64,000 nucleotides of DNA from Panopea generosa. Its lineage: Eukaryota > Mollusca > Bivalvia > Adapedonta > Hiatellidae. This document shows positions 24,451 through 37,379 of this stretch, one piece after another (position 1 is the first letter of the stretch; the number at the start of each line of letters is the position of its first letter). Below the pieces are notes generated by a model, which was not told where the DNA came from, ran no database searches, and was given only the letters and a program-made list of their open reading frames with translations. Position numbers and translations under genes: made by a program. The stretch is taken from assembly GCA_029582155.1 (NCBI GenBank), contig CM055895.1, positions 62,163,078 to 62,227,077 of the forward strand, written 5' to 3'.

Positions 24451-25914
24451 TTTAAAATCTATTTTGAAGTATATGTGTTTATAATAAAATGTCATTTATG
24501 TCCTTACACATTTGCCTATCGTAGGTGACGCTTGGTAAACATGTTTTGTCAATATTTTATCAAACAAATGAAAGATACTCTATTATCATTTATTAATATA
24601 CATTCTACACAATGAGAAATATATATTTGGATCGCTAAACACAATAACACTACTTCTTAAGGCATATAACCAACTTTGTAAACAGGACATGCTTTCGTTG
24701 GATAGTCGCATAAAAGCGGTTATAAATAACCATTGTTTTGCCTTCTTTAAATGCATTTTCCTTTCTTTAATGTTCATTCTTTTATTTTATTTGAATGGCA
24801 TTATTGGTGTATTTTGATAATTCTGAAAGCATTGTCATGCCTTAATTGTGAATTTGGTAATATGCTTTTCTCATCATATTTTGGTAGTGCAGAGGTTTAC
24901 AAACAATAAAATGTAAGTTTCGCATCCTTTATTTGGGTCTCTATGACTGACAAGCATGTAAACCTTTTTCATTTACTATAGAATAAAGAACAAAAACCAA
25001 TGGTGGGCTAACACCTATAACTCATCGCGTTTCTGTTACTCCACAAATATGCTAGTGGGGGATATGGGGTAGACCATAATTATTGCCTTTTCACAATTTC
25101 CATAGTTTGATAGCATTCTCTTCAGATTTGACAATTCTGTCAATTTGTTGCAGAGTATCACTACGCACCGTCAAACTAATATATCTTCATCCAAGAGCAT
25201 CTGGTGGCATCCAAACGTGGCACGACTCACGACATCTGAAGAACAAAACATAATCATTTTAAGCATTTAAAAAAATATGCCTAACCAATTTACACACGTC
25301 TGACTTCTCGAGCGCAAGATACTTTTTACCGTAATGCAACGGAGGCCAATTTTTAAGTCACACATTGAACTGCTTCAGGGATGCATTAGGCATCATGTTT
25401 ATTTCCTTACCACTACAACTCACGCACAAATTCAATTGCATCATGTATGCTGTTTTATAATCTTTGTATTCTTCTGTTCTCCTAAGTTCAGGAAGAATTA
25501 ATTTAGGCATACACTTTCTTACCGGTTACGGTTGTGAAAGTTATGATTTTCACACAATACAAATGTGCCTGAAGCCGTGTTCGCAAGAAGAAAGTCTGGC
25601 GGGTCTATGAACTTTTGCCCCGTCTATTTTTGCCACGGAAAGAATTGAAATATTATGTGCCACTGTAAACAAATTTTAGCTCTCAAGTGTCAGATTTACC
25701 ATAACGTAAGCTGAGATATCTCAATAATATCTATATTTCGGGACATATCCTATTTACTGCTTTTTTTTAAATCTCTAATTACTATTCAATCGTCAAATCA
25801 CATGTGTTTAGATAAGCGGACACCTTTTTATTTTAAAGAAAAACACTGATATTATTAAATACTATTCGGTAGGTCAACTGCATATTTCATTTCCGTAGCC
25901 TGTCACTTATTTGT
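24451..25914. other. AT-rich stretch, nothing recognised
   Basis: No coding, RNA or repeat feature could be supported. The 63-codon minus-strand frame at 24586-24777 shows no domain. Confidence 0.35.
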
Positions 25915-26340
25915 CAATGTAACGTAATTTAATCCACGTTATATACTAATTTGATATACAAGACCCATTACTCATAAGCGATATATTCAAATTAGTAGAT
26001 CTACACACTCAAGAGATTTGCATGAAAATGAAATAAATCACTCAGCGTCATTACTATGACAGCGCCAGCTTCCTCCAATATAAACAATAGTACAGAAGGT
26101 GTTTCGGTGCAAGTTATCATATTTTACTGACGAAGACTTTTATTGATTAAATCGACATCTATATTCCAATTGTTTGATAGTTATTTTCAATTGAGAATGA
26201 TAACCTTTATGTTTCGAGTATTTTTGTAGAATAAACGTTTCCTTGCAAGGTTACTTCACTGCAACATATTCCTTTTGAGCCATTATTTTTTTTATTTCAC
26301 TTTTCAATGAAATAGCAAACATCATTCATAATTTTAGCGA
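25915..26340 (+). repeat. old duplicated block a, copy 1
   Basis: GAAATAAATCACTCAGCGTC, GCGCCAGCTTCCTCCAATAT, TTACTGACGAAGACTTTTAT and GTTTCGAGTATTTTTG align in order with 44600-45000. The two copies are clearly homologous but diverged and carry small indels. Confidence 0.65.
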
Positions 26341-26892
26341 TTCACCCTCTGTATGACATGCTGGGACAAGAAAGTTTTGTTTTTTTAAAAAAGAAATTGA
26401 TCGGGAGAAAATAAATCGACCATATTGTGTATTTTCTCACATAAGAACGGATAACAAATGTTTGCAGAAAATGAAGTTGAAAGTTGCATAGCCTTCCCAA
26501 TACATATGCAGCGCGAAGAAACTGAGAACCAGAACGAGAGACCTTTATGGATTTGTTTACTTTGTACTACAATCAGTACTTTATTGATTGTACTAAATTT
26601 ATACCTATCTACACATTTAGTATTGGTGTCGGGTAGCAATGTTCTGTATAGCCACATTCCTGATGTAGTATATTATGTTAGTATAATAATTAAACTACAA
26701 ACTAAGTCACGTCTACTGAAAAAATATCTGATCAATATTTTACGGGTTCAGATCTCCCCTATTCACAGAGTAGTACGTGAACCGATTTCGACACTTAGTA
26801 AATACCATATACACATTTCTTAGTATTTCTTAGTATTGATTCTACAAAGACCTTAAAAGTATTTGTAAAAAGGACTTCGAATGTGACCACAT

Positions 26893-27195
26893 ATTCGGAC
26901 TAGCTTAGTCGGTAACGCGTCTGACTATCAATTGAGGAATCGTGAGTTCGAATCCCCGCCTAATCACAATCTATATACATACATGCATGTTATAGTTTAA
27001 ACGATTCACTCTCTGTATAACATAATGTGTGATAATTGTTCGGGTTCTCTTTACTACGACCATGAAATTCCAGCCTCTAAGTTGGTGGGGACGTTGTCAG
27101 TGACTTTCAGATATATTTAGTACTGGTAAACCGTGTGACGGATTCTCTGAACGATGATTATATGCGCCGAATCCCGTTAAATAATATACTTTTTA
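26893..27195 (+). mobile_element. tRNA-derived SINE, family E
   Basis: An A box (TAGCTTAGTCGGTAACGCG, 26911-26929) and B box (GAGTTCGAATCCC, about 26945-26957) form a tRNA-like head similar to family A. The body differs, with GTTGGTGGGGACGTTGTCAG, TAGTACTGGTAAACCGTGTG and a CGAATCCCGTTAAATAATA 3' end. The acceptor stem does not pair, which argues against a functional tRNA gene. Confidence 0.75.
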
Positions 27196-27227
27196 TAAAA
27201 GGAACAAGCAAAAACACAAACAAGCAA

Positions 27228-27250
27228 ACACACACACACACACACACACA
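27228..27250. repeat. (CA)n microsatellite
   Basis: An uninterrupted CA dinucleotide run follows an A- and C-rich lead-in after the SINE. Confidence 0.95.
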
Positions 27251-27429
27251 TACAAACACAGTGTGAATGTGATCGAAGTTAGTAAGAAACATCAGTTTAA
27301 ATCTATAAATTGTTTAATGACCAGCCCTCCACATTTCGTTTGCCTTTACTCAGTAAATACAACTACATTGTACTCGTACTATAATTATACCCTCTCCAAA
27401 CTGATATAATATTTCATGACACTCGCAAT

Positions 27430-27650
27430 CATTAGAATTGTAATATACGCCAATGTTTAACCAACCCTTCACTTACATATGATGGCTGGAGTTCGGCAGG
27501 TAACTGACCCAGATATGTTTCGTATTAAGATCCATTCCTTTAATAATCTCCACTAAATAAGTCACCATACGTTAATATAATGTAATTATAAACAATCAAA
27601 GCCATACCGCTTACGCTGTTTATCTAAATTAAATCGCCTTTGAATCAATA
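27430..27650 (+). repeat. old duplicated block b, copy 1
   Basis: TTATAAACAATCAAAGCCAT followed by ACGCTGTTTATCTAAATTAA aligns with 45440-45590 (TTACAAACAATCAAAGCCAT, ACGTTGATTATCTCTAATGA). The flanking TAATATAAT context also matches. Confidence 0.55.
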
Positions 27651-29775
27651 TTTAATTATTAGTTTTTCCGATTTTGCCTTTAAGCGTTTTTGATACACGA
27701 TTACGCAAGCAGCAAAACAACAGAAAACAATAAATGTTTATCTAAGTAGTGCACGCAACAGTCAAATAATTAATTTGATGATAATAAGCAGTATGTTGAA
27801 CATTTACCTATACCAACATTAAAGTATTAATAATGATTGTGTCACAGCGTTCGTGCTACAGGCACAATTCAATATTCCGGCATAAGAAATGAAGCTCCTA
27901 CGTGAAAGGGTTACTACAACTGAAAATCTTAAATGATGTTCTGCCAGTATACATGATATTCTAAATTATCGCCATGTACGACATCAACATCCAACCCCAT
28001 CTATACATAGCCTACCCTTAATAACAAAGTAAACCATTTTTAACATTCTTTTTTAACCTATAAAAAAACATAACAACACAAAATCAACATCAGAAAACAC
28101 ACACATTTGCTCTCATATCCGCACGCCAGACACGTATTGCGTATATGTACGTATAACTATATGCATATATTATTAGCCAACATGTTTCATATTGAAGTAT
28201 GGATAAACACCTCAAACACAGACATTGTATATTTTGATAGGAAGTCAGGTTATTCACAAGAAAAATCCATTTAATGTTACTAAGCTTTTCGTAGAATATT
28301 TAAACAAATTGATATCAATGGTTTCTCGGGCAGAACCTTTACGATCTACACACCCATTCTCGGTATAACATCCTACAAACGGACCACGCGCAAACTAGTG
28401 ACCTTTTCACAACCAAATGATACTTACCTATTATTATATAATCAGTAAAAATAAATTAAGGCCAAGCCTCCGTTAATATATTAAGCTAAAAATCAAATCA
28501 GCATATGTGCAGTATGTGTGCAATTTGTGTTGAATAAAATTTCCCTTTTTATACACAAACCATTTCTGATCAGTTTTGAAGCATTTGCTTAAAATTTGTC
28601 TATTAAAAACGTATTTCATGGAAATAAAAAGAAGAAGATACATCACATACTGTGACGTTTTGATGTTGTTATGATAATGTGTTTTGTCGTAGAAAATGTT
28701 AAAATGTTTTGCCAAACTAGTTATATATAAACAATTGACGTAACTATATTAAACAATATGTACACCAATATGTCATAAAGGTTATATAAATGTATGAATA
28801 ACAGTACATGTTTAAATTGATACTAAGTCACTAGGAAAAACTGTTTAAATGATAAAAATTGCATGAAATACCAATAATATCATGCCCTGAAGTTATTAAG
28901 CTATTCATGCTCAGCTCTAAGTTGGTACTCAAACACAATTTCAACATTCATATATAAACACAAACTAAAGCACAAACACTTGACTCGACCTCGAATTTGA
29001 AAGTATTAATACACATTTGAGACAGAAACCAAAAGATATGGTTCTTATGTATAGATTAGTTAGAATTGATAACTTTTGGAAAAACAAAAGTATCAACTTT
29101 ATGTATTATGTAGTTGTCTTCAAAAATATTTCTATATCAGTAGTAACCGCATCATTTATTATGAATCTAAAGTCGTTAAAGCCCCGGATATAAAAAAGTG
29201 TAGCTTATGTACAGCAAAAGATGTATACGAATACATTATATCAAACCGATAGTTAGTCATACGGGTGAGCATTTGTTGACTAGTTTGTTCAATTTATTGC
29301 ATGTTAAATTGCATGAAACCAAATAAATGACACTAAACTTGTTTGGAATTTTGTGAGCTCGTAGAATTATTAGTTTAAACAATGTTTGGACACTGTAACA
29401 TCTAGTTCGCCTGTACTTAGAAAAGAGTATCATTAGAAGGACATCTGAAGTAAGAATTTTTATAGCGGACAGCCTTTATAGGAAGTAATGCCGTGCAAGA
29501 GCGATATTGTGTTTTGTTGGGCTCATATTTTGATGTTTGTATAAAAAAATAACGAAAAAAATGTAAAGATTTTTTGCACACACTTAATTCTAAAACAATT
29601 ACCAATATATTTTAAATCGAATTGTATAGTCCCATTTATTTGTGGTGCCTTTTTTTAAAGAAAATAATCATGTACATTTATTTGACTTCCTATCAGTAAC
29701 TAAAGCACACAATGACGGATATCTTTTAAATTGCTCATAAGTTATTTATTGAATCGCATTTCAATTTCGCAAATT
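27651..29775. other. AT-rich stretch, nothing recognised
   Basis: No convincing gene, RNA or repeat was found. Frames at 28473-28715 and 29417-29605 (minus) have no recognisable domains. Confidence 0.35.
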
Positions 29776-30145
29776 GAATTTTAGTTGAGTTACATATCCC
29801 ATCCTTCCGTTACAGTAATGTCGTACTTAAGGTGTATTACTTATAGCGATCCTTTCAATAAAAGCAATTCCATGCGAGACCAGAGAAACACTTTTATGGC
29901 CTCGCCACTTTACATTCGCGAATATATCGTTTGTCAAGACAATACGCCCGAGGGAAATACGTATTTAGTCTTTTGGATTAAGCAAATGGCAAAAACAGAA
30001 TAAATCGGTCTATCTCTGTTTTAAAGCTATGTCAAAGGTCTAATACCACTAAACGTCGAATAATGGAGTAAATATTGTGTGATTGTGGCTACGAAACACT
30101 TATATTAATTGTTGCATGGTCACCATTTATCTCGCACGTCTATGA
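29776..30145 (+). repeat. direct repeat of about 370 bp, copy 1
   Basis: GAATTTTAGTTGAGTTACAT through ATCTCGCACGT corresponds to 30363-30735. Shared long blocks include AGCGATCCTTTCAATA, CCATGCGAGACCAGAGAAAC and ATCGTTTGTCAAGACA. Copies are roughly 80-85% alike by eye. The start-to-start distance is about 587 bp. Confidence 0.88.
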
Positions 30146-30353
30146 GGACATAAGAGAGTTTGATAGAATATGCCCGCTCTGTAAAACGTATGTTGAAGAT
30201 ACATTTCATGTGATAGTCATATATATGTATAATATGTACAAGGATCTTACAAAAGATTTAATGCTCAGAGCAAATACTAGTATCTTTTTAACGGGTTTTG
30301 GTAATTTAAATGACGGTGATAAAATGATCTTGCTTTGTCGAATAAGGGTATGA
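30095..30353 (+). pseudogene. LINE ORF2 C-terminal zinc-knuckle relic
   Basis: A 92-codon frame (30075-30353) ends in ICPLCKTYVEDTFHVIV followed by YNMYKDL and LNDGDKMI. This fits the C-terminal CxxC...H(...C) region that closes many CR1/L2-type LINE ORF2 proteins. The final cysteine appears to be lost. It lies between the two copies of the 370-bp direct repeat and has no RT or endonuclease attached. It is a short, inactive relic. Confidence 0.65.
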
Positions 30354-30362
30354 TTCGATTAA

Positions 30363-30735
30363 ATGAATTTTAGATAAGTTACATGACCTATCTTTTCGTT
30401 ACAGTAATGTTGTTATTAAGGTGTTTTACTTATAGCGATCCTTTCAATACCAAGCACTACCATGCGAGACCAGAGAAACACACTTATGACCTCGAAACTT
30501 TACATTCGCGAGTATATCGTTTGTCAAGACATTTCGCCTGAGGGAACATATATATTAAGTCTTTAGATTAAGCATATGACACAAAAATGAATAAATCTGT
30601 CTATCTCTTTTTAAAGCTACGTCAAAGTTCTGATAGCACTCAACGTCGAATAATAGAGTAGCTATGCGTGATTGTATGGCTACAAGTCACTGATAGTAAT
30701 TGTCATAGGTTCACTATTTATCCCGCACGTTACTG
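30363..30735 (+). repeat. direct repeat of about 370 bp, copy 2
   Basis: This is the second copy of the 29776-30145 unit. It diverges right after TATCCCGCACGT, the same point at which copy 1 runs into the LINE relic. Confidence 0.88.
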
Positions 30736-30794
30736 AGGGTGATAATTGTATAATTGTATGCGAGAACAACAGCTCTCACCACCAGCATTATTTA

Positions 30795-31720
30795 TTTGTC
30801 CATGCTATATACACTAAGTATTATTCATGATAACAACACATGTCATGTACTTAACTGTAAATTGTCTTCTTAATTTCGATCGTTAATCAATATACCTTCA
30901 CGGTGCCATAAAGTTGGTTTAAGTACGCTATTTAGACTAGAAATCATTGTTTATTTTGCCTGTAACAAAGACAAACTGATACTAAAACCCACCTACGATG
31001 AAGACGGCGTTTAAAGTAACATTACAATAAATAGGGCATATGACTTATTAAGCTCTCGTTCTATCTTGATCCCTGTCATATACGCTGTTTAATATTCATA
31101 ATAACTCCAAAGGTCATGTATTTAAATTTTAAGTTGTCTTGTTACTTTTTTTTCAGTAATCAGTATACCTTCACGGTGTCATTAAGTTGAGTTCATTACG
31201 CTACTGAGACTAAACATTATAGTTCTTATGCTTAATCAAGGGGTCATGGGCAACAGTCTGTGTGATGATTGATGAACGACATTCTGTCTCGTTATCATTC
31301 GTCTCTCACCGCTGATTCAAGTGAGAAAGTTATCAGTTACTTGCGGAGATGGGGGGGGGGGGGGGGGGGGTGCTCGTGTACTAAACCCTTTCAGGATCCA
31401 AGGAAACAGTGGTTAGGTTAACTGATCGTTTGTTAGCCCTCGATTGCATAAAATCCTAGCAAGGTAAACAAAGACAAACACGACGTTTAAAGTAACACTA
31501 CACTAAACAGGGCATATACATTATTTAGCTCTGGTTTTATCTGGACCCTTTCGTCCTCTAGGTTAACGGAATACAAAACAAGACAAGGCAGTATTCCCAC
31601 GGGAACTGCATTATTAGTAATGTTGATCCTGCAAGCGATAGATAAAGATAACGCTGAGTCTGGTTGTCAAAGAACTGCATGTGATGATACATCGTTATGG
31701 TAACGATCAATGACGTGTTT
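30795..31720 (+). repeat. tandem units of dispersed repeat F, second unit split by a SINE
   Basis: TATACCTTCACGGTG, then GTACGC and ACTAGAAATCAT, occur at about 30890-30950 and again at about 31165-31225, a spacing near 275 bp. The GCGTTTAAAGTAACA..ACA block occurs at about 31010 and 31475. The second unit is interrupted at about 31247-31455 by a family A SINE. The tail at 31560-31720 (GATCCTGCAAGCGATAGATA, AACGCTGAGTCTGGTTG) is shared with 47140-47300 and 35690-35905. Confidence 0.7.
31247..31455 (+). mobile_element. SINE, family A, headless copy with G20 tract
   Basis: The body matches 7550-7745: CGCTGATTCAAGTGAGAAAG, TTATCAGTTACTTGCGGAGA, GGTTAGGTTAACTGATCGTT and TGTTAGCCCTCGA. The tRNA-like head is missing. 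A run of 20 G at 31351-31370 replaces the short GGGG of the full-length copy. Confidence 0.85.
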
Positions 31721-33299
31721 AGTAGTACATAGTCACAATTTAATCAACCAATTGTTTTTTTTGCGACATATATTATTCAATACGTTTTTTTTTATTCAAG
31801 AAGAGCTTTTATCAATAATAAATTCACTCTTGCCAAACTATCTAAAACAAAACACTCTATTCCAATCCCAAAACCATCTCCGATTTTTGTTTTCTCTATT
31901 CGTTTCTCACTTGTAAAACTTTAATATCGTTTTTATAACCAGAAAAAAACCATAAAATTGGCGTTTATCTTATAACAGTAAATACACTTATATTTCAATT
32001 GATCTGACGCAAAAACAACTGTCACTCTTCCCGCTGGCCACGTAGCGTTATTCGTCCAAATTAACATAATGAAGTGTTTACTTAGAAACCATAAGCTTGA
32101 CTAAAGATAATGTCGGCATAGCAACAAATATCGATCGATTATTGGATTATCGTTTTGTTTGATTGACAACCCGCGTCATGTCAATTACATAGCCTGTCTT
32201 TTATGTGCCAATGAATAGTGATACAATCCTGGTTAGAAATTAATTGATAGATAAGTAATAAAACCAAATTGGTCTTGGTGCACACTTCAAATATTTACAT
32301 ACCAAGAGTGCAATGGGACCTCAGGACGTTTTAGATACTTGCTTAAATTGGTCGTTATATCTTTTGAAATTTCACAATGTCAATATAAAGTCATCACCTC
32401 TTATGTAAATTCCTTCAGGCCCTACTCTTAATTGACAAAACAGTTATCTAATATCCTATGTAGAAAAAAAGTCTCTATCGATTTCTAATAGTAATTGTAT
32501 TTTCAAATTTTAAAATAGTCCACCTGTTCCAATAACTGCAATGATTTAAGTATAAAGTCCAATAACTGAAATGGTATGATTTAAGTCCAAAGTTAGAGTG
32601 CAGGAAAATTAATTGACATTAATTCTTTGCATTGTTCAGCGCCTTCATAGCGTTACCCAGATTAGCCAATAATTATACAACAAAAACAAAAAAGACATAT
32701 ATCAAATGTAGTAAAACGACTTTTAACACCATTACAACTAAGGACAGGGTTTTATATTAACAAACATTGATTTTGACTCCCTAAAACAAAATGGCAACTG
32801 TTTATCCAGGAACGATCAGGGGTCACTTTTTAAACATTTCTTACTCGGGAGTGCGAAAATATAAAAGTACACTGAACTTAAGCTTATATACAAACAAAAC
32901 AATACAAAATAAATGTTAAACGAGAATTTACCATACTGATATTAATTTATTATATTGTTTAATCCTTATCTGCAAGTAAACCAAGATATATCAAAATGTA
33001 AACGAAAGAACTTTTACTAAAAAATACAAAATATCAGAGTATGAAACGTTGCCTAATACTGCAATTGCTATAAACTACATTTTTAATTATAAAACAGAAA
33101 ATTCATTAAACGATTAGATGATTCTACAGCGGGCATACTTTGCGTATTCCATAATTGCATTTTGTCTATTTGTGTATGAATACATTTAAGAGGCTTATGA
33201 AAAGTACACTGACATCTGAAAATCACGTTACCATCTGAGTATACAAATATATTTTTAAATCGATTTAATGTCACATTTGAAAAAAAAACGGTATGTACT
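31721..33299. other. mostly unrecognised; one short shared block
   Basis: ACTGTCACTCTTCCCGCTGG through TTTACTTAGAAACCATAAGC (about 32015-32100) resembles 62145-62230, so a dispersed repeat fragment is likely. Nothing else was recognised. Confidence 0.35.
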
Positions 33300-33755
33300 T
33301 TAAGACATTTTATGTCACAATTATTATCCCATGCCGATAGCGGAATGCACTCTTAGTTTCATTTCAGACTTAACATCTAATATAATTAAGACGTTTAAAT
33401 TGGTGTTGCTTAAACTAATGTTGTCGTTAATCGACTTTAACCTTGACATTTACAAATGGCATTGGAGACCTGATCTAATTTTACTAAACTAGGAGTTATG
33501 CCATACTTCCAATAACGTTTAAAGTGCATTTGTCATGCCAGACTACGAATAACGTTTAAAGTGCATTTTTCATGCCAGACTACCGATAACTTTTAAAGTG
33601 CATTTGTCTTGAAAATGTCCTTTGTCTCACACAGAGACCACTTGCAACTGTTGTTATACACTTTTATATATTTGACTATAAATCAATCCATTGGACAGGC
33701 TGTTCGCCATATTCTTTAACATAACCCAACAAGTTGTTAAATGTATAAAATGTCC
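33300..33755 (+). repeat. old duplicated block c, copy 1, with a short 37-bp tandem repeat
   Basis: The ends of this segment (GATAGCGGAATGCACTCTTA near 33340; CATATTCTTTAACATAACCC and GTTGTTAAATGTATAAAATG near 33710-33750) align in order with 46055-46085 and 46365-46415. Between them AATAACGTTTAAAGTGCATT repeats three times with a 37-bp spacing (33511, 33548, 33585). That repeat is absent from the other copy. Confidence 0.55.
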
Positions 33756-33849
33756 GATTTCGTGAAATGCGAACGGAGATTCACTGAAATATAACACGGA
33801 TATAAATTTTACACGTGGAAGTTGTTTGATATAATTAAAACCAACTTGA

Positions 33850-34120
33850 ACTCAATTAATGTAGATATATCGCAATGGTGTCTACTTGAGACAGTATTTT
33901 AAGCGCTATCATACTATAGTATCATGCCGAACCGAAGATACATGGTATGATACCCCACTCAGTCACATTATACTGACATCGGGCCGACCAGACCTAGAAC
34001 TCTCCTCTAAATGCTGAGCGTCAAACGAGGAAGTTTCTAGTACCATTTTTAAAATATTTGGTATCGAACCCACGACCTCCTGCATGCGGGGTGGACGCTC
34101 TACCACTAGACCATGCTGCG
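33850..34120 (-). mobile_element. tRNA-derived SINE, family P, minus strand
   Basis: The minus-strand head is GCATGGTCTAGTGGTAGAGC then GTCCACCCCGCATGCAGG, with B box GGGTTCGATACC. The body includes GGTACTAGAAACTTCCTCGT, GGTCGGCCCGATGTCAGTAT and GGTATCATACCATGTATC. Head and body are complete, with no sign of a working tRNA. Confidence 0.88.
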
Positions 34121-34140
34121 GTCTTCATTTGTATTACTTG

Positions 34141-34170
34141 TTTATATATTTGTTTATTTATTTATTTTAC
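34141..34170. repeat. (TTTA)n microsatellite
   Basis: TTTATTTATTTATTTTA-type tetranucleotide repeats lie just upstream of the SINE head. Confidence 0.85.
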
Positions 34171-34494
34171 ATTGACAAAATATGGCAGCTACATAATGCC
34201 AACAGAATTGTGGTAACTTACATGTTTGGGAACATGCCTATCTCCATTTCAACATTTAACATGATTAGTTCTTACTTTTATTTTAAACAAAACATACGAA
34301 ATACTCAACCCGTTTAGATGTCTGTAATTGACATAGTGTGTAGTGTCGATTTTCCACTGAACTTTAAATTTGAAATTAACAAACAAAATGACAAAATCTC
34401 AAAATTATTTTTATAGTGCTTTTGTCTTGTTTCTTGTTAACATGTAATGTCTTACAAGGGTTTCGATTGCAACCTCATGACGTTTAAAGTATTA

Positions 34495-34778
34495 ATAAAG
34501 CTTGCTGTTGTTGTATGGTGTTTATCAGTCATATCGCGAAAGTGCCTACTTGATACAGTATTCTAAGCGCTGCAAAACGGAAGTATCATGTCACAGACAC
34601 ATAGTATGATATCCCATTCAGTCATATTATTCTGCTGACATCGGGCCAAACAGAACTAGAACTATTCATTAACCGCTGAGCGCCAAGCGAGAAAGTACCA
34701 TTTCCCCCGTCTAGGGATCAAACCTACCACCTTCCGCATGCGAGGCAGACGCTTTACCACAAGACCACCGCTGCAGTT
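34495..34778 (-). mobile_element. tRNA-derived SINE, family P, second minus-strand copy
   Basis: The head GCAGCGGTGGTCTTGTGGTA then AAGCGTCTGCCTCGCATGCG is followed by B box GTAGGTTTGATCCC. The body matches 33850-34120 and ends in CACCATACAACAACAGCAAG, the family's CAA-rich tail. Confidence 0.88.
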
Positions 34779-35689
34779 GACAGAGTTTGGATAAAGAGAC
34801 AGGCGTAATGAAGCTTCCGCTGATATTAACTTCTGATGGACCTCTGCATTTTAAATTCGCGATAGTTCATTTAAATAAGTTTTGAACACATTTTAGATCT
34901 AATTTAATTTTTTGTATGTATATAAAGTCATAAGGTCGACAATGCTTTTTAAGATTTCTTTTTCATTTTTTTAGTTTAAGTAAAACTTTTGATTCACTAA
35001 GCGTCTCACACCAAAAATAACATTTCCCATAAGGCTCCATTGTAACATTTATGTCCAAAACACAGTGAAAACACAAACTATACTGCGTGTGCCTGGGCTC
35101 AATTTTTTTCATTGGTTCAAGATATGCAATTATAAAGGAAAAGATCATACCTTGACCGGGTTGCTTTTTTTAAATTCAATGCTTTTGTGATACCTATCGA
35201 TTTCCAGAGTTATAGTATGCCAACTATTCGCAGACGATGCTGTTCGAACCAACATTCTGAAATGACATAGAATTGCCCAGAAATCTGATATCAGCATCAA
35301 ACTTTTGGTGGTGATTTCTAATATACTGACCTTTTAACACATGGAAGGAAAAAATAAATCACTGCAATACAAAGCACTGAAAAAGAGAATTAAAGTTTTA
35401 CTTCAACCTCTTTCATCGGTAGGTCCGGAAAACTCAAGGGAGATAATAGTGGTGTGAGTCCTGAGGCTAGTTTAAATTTGTCAGCACATTCAGTCTTTTT
35501 AAACAATCTTTGGTTAAATGTCTTTTTGGATTACATGATACAACAAAGCAGAAACAGTAACATCCTTCACGCCTCTAAGCATTGGCATTTAACTTTTGCA
35601 TGAATTACGTAAGCAAAACTAATTTAAGTACAGTTTAACAGTTTGCAGTGTTCTGTACGTTTAAAATACCAAACCTCATGTTAAAAACG
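34779..35689. other. AT-rich stretch, nothing recognised
   Basis: No coding or repeat feature could be supported. Confidence 0.35.
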
Positions 35690-35905
35690 CCGTACAGGTG
35701 ATACTAGAACACACCTAAAGCTCGAATTCTTCATAGTATCATCAACACACTTTACAGAACACCAAACATGACAAGACAGTTTGTAAAGAAAATTACACCA
35801 GTTGCCTTTTTGATCTGCAGGCGTTAAATAGATCGATTGAAATGTTTTCCGGTTACTTAAAATCTGTAAGAGATGATCGTTATAGTAACGGAGTAAACAT
35901 TTGTT
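35690..35905 (+). repeat. dispersed repeat F, copy 3
   Basis: GACAAGACAGTTTG, TTGCCTTTTTGATCTGCAGG, CGTTAAATAGATCGATTGAA and GATGATCGTTATAGTAACGG align with 31568-31720 and 47150-47290. Confidence 0.6.
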
Positions 35906-37379
35906 AAGTCTATGGCTGTCACATGACTCTTTCGATTATTATTTTATCAAGACACGTAGACCAAGGAGTAATGGATGTAGTGTTTTTGATTAATTTATAA
36001 AACAATGAAAACACAAATCAACATAGCTCTTCCATTTGATCATGTTGAACACAATACTTTGTAAAAGATTGTATTTAAATTTCGGATTGTAAATTAAAAT
36101 GCTATACGAGAAAAAAATGTTAAATTGTACATAACATAATACTAAGACTTTCTTTGATTATTGTACGTACTTATATGTATAGCTATAATTAATTCTATAC
36201 AGAACATGTTATGTTATAGTAAACTTCAATGACTGCAACTAGTTGTAAGTAATGTGTTACTAAGTATTCAATAATGTCTGATGTGTTTATAAATTGAATT
36301 ATGATTATCATGAAAAATGTCAAACGCCATTCTGGATACTTACAATATTACCGGTATTACCAACCTCGCTCCCCATGTCTCTGTTTGTCGAAACTTAGAG
36401 TTTAGTCTTTAATAGTTGCTATTGTATTAAAAATTATTAGGTATGTTGTATCTAAGTCCTGATGTAACGTCAAAGGACAAAGGTTCACGGACCGCCCAAA
36501 ATGGCCCTGTTTAATGCAATAAAATGAAACATTTTTTTTGTGTGGAAAATTTGACGATTTTAATTTTAATTATACTTTATTTTGTTAAAAATATAAATTT
36601 TGTCTTCAATTTTACATTTTTCGCTTAATACAATACCATAAAAGTATACATGTAAAGCAAAAAAAATGCAATGTTCCTACATTTATGCCATTTTATGTAA
36701 ATATATTATGGTTTTTACCGTGAAGGCATTCCTGCCACATGAGAATATTGATTCGTGTATTCAGAGTGTACTACAAAGTGATCAGAATACATATCTTTGT
36801 GTCACTAGAATGCCTTCATTTCTTACATATTATAAAATAATAAATTATATTTAAGACAAATACACCAAAATTTGATAGAAAATAGGTTTTTTAAAATAAA
36901 TATATTTTACAGAGCCGATATTAGGTCTTCCTAAACCTGGCCCTTAGATTGTAATCTCCCTTAAGGATTGTCATTAAGTTTTAATAAAACAACATTTTAG
37001 AGAGATTTTAATGTATTTTATAAACAGATCAGTACTATGTTACATAACAAAGCAAGAAACTATGTGTCCAACAGGCCTAATACAAAGGACAACGTCACCA
37101 CAGCAGCATAAACACAGTCAAAACATGGACTACTGATGATAAGACGAAGTGAAAGCAGTGGTTATCGCCCTTAAACGGCCAGCAGTCATATGAAATCATT
37201 ATGACTTTGTAATACACATATTCAGTTCCCATTTCCTGACCTCGAAAGAGACGAAGTCGATGATTTGCAATGAAGACGCGACTTTATATATTATTTGTAT
37301 TTGTACTGTTGGCGTTATTATTCCCATAGAATGCCACAGGTACAGTAAGATATATAATGTACGTATTATTATTGTTGTA
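35906..37379. other. AT-rich stretch, nothing recognised
   Basis: No gene or repeat family was identified between repeat F and the split SINE. Confidence 0.35.

Noticed and set aside
26458..26823. 121-codon plus-strand frame overlapping a 90-codon minus-strand frame
   Set aside because: Both strands are open over the same AT-rich stretch and no recognisable protein features are present.
26905..26975. Possible functional tRNA gene (good A and B boxes)
   Set aside because: The acceptor ends do not pair and a SINE-like body follows. The same applies to the heads at 7.48 and 62.37 kb.
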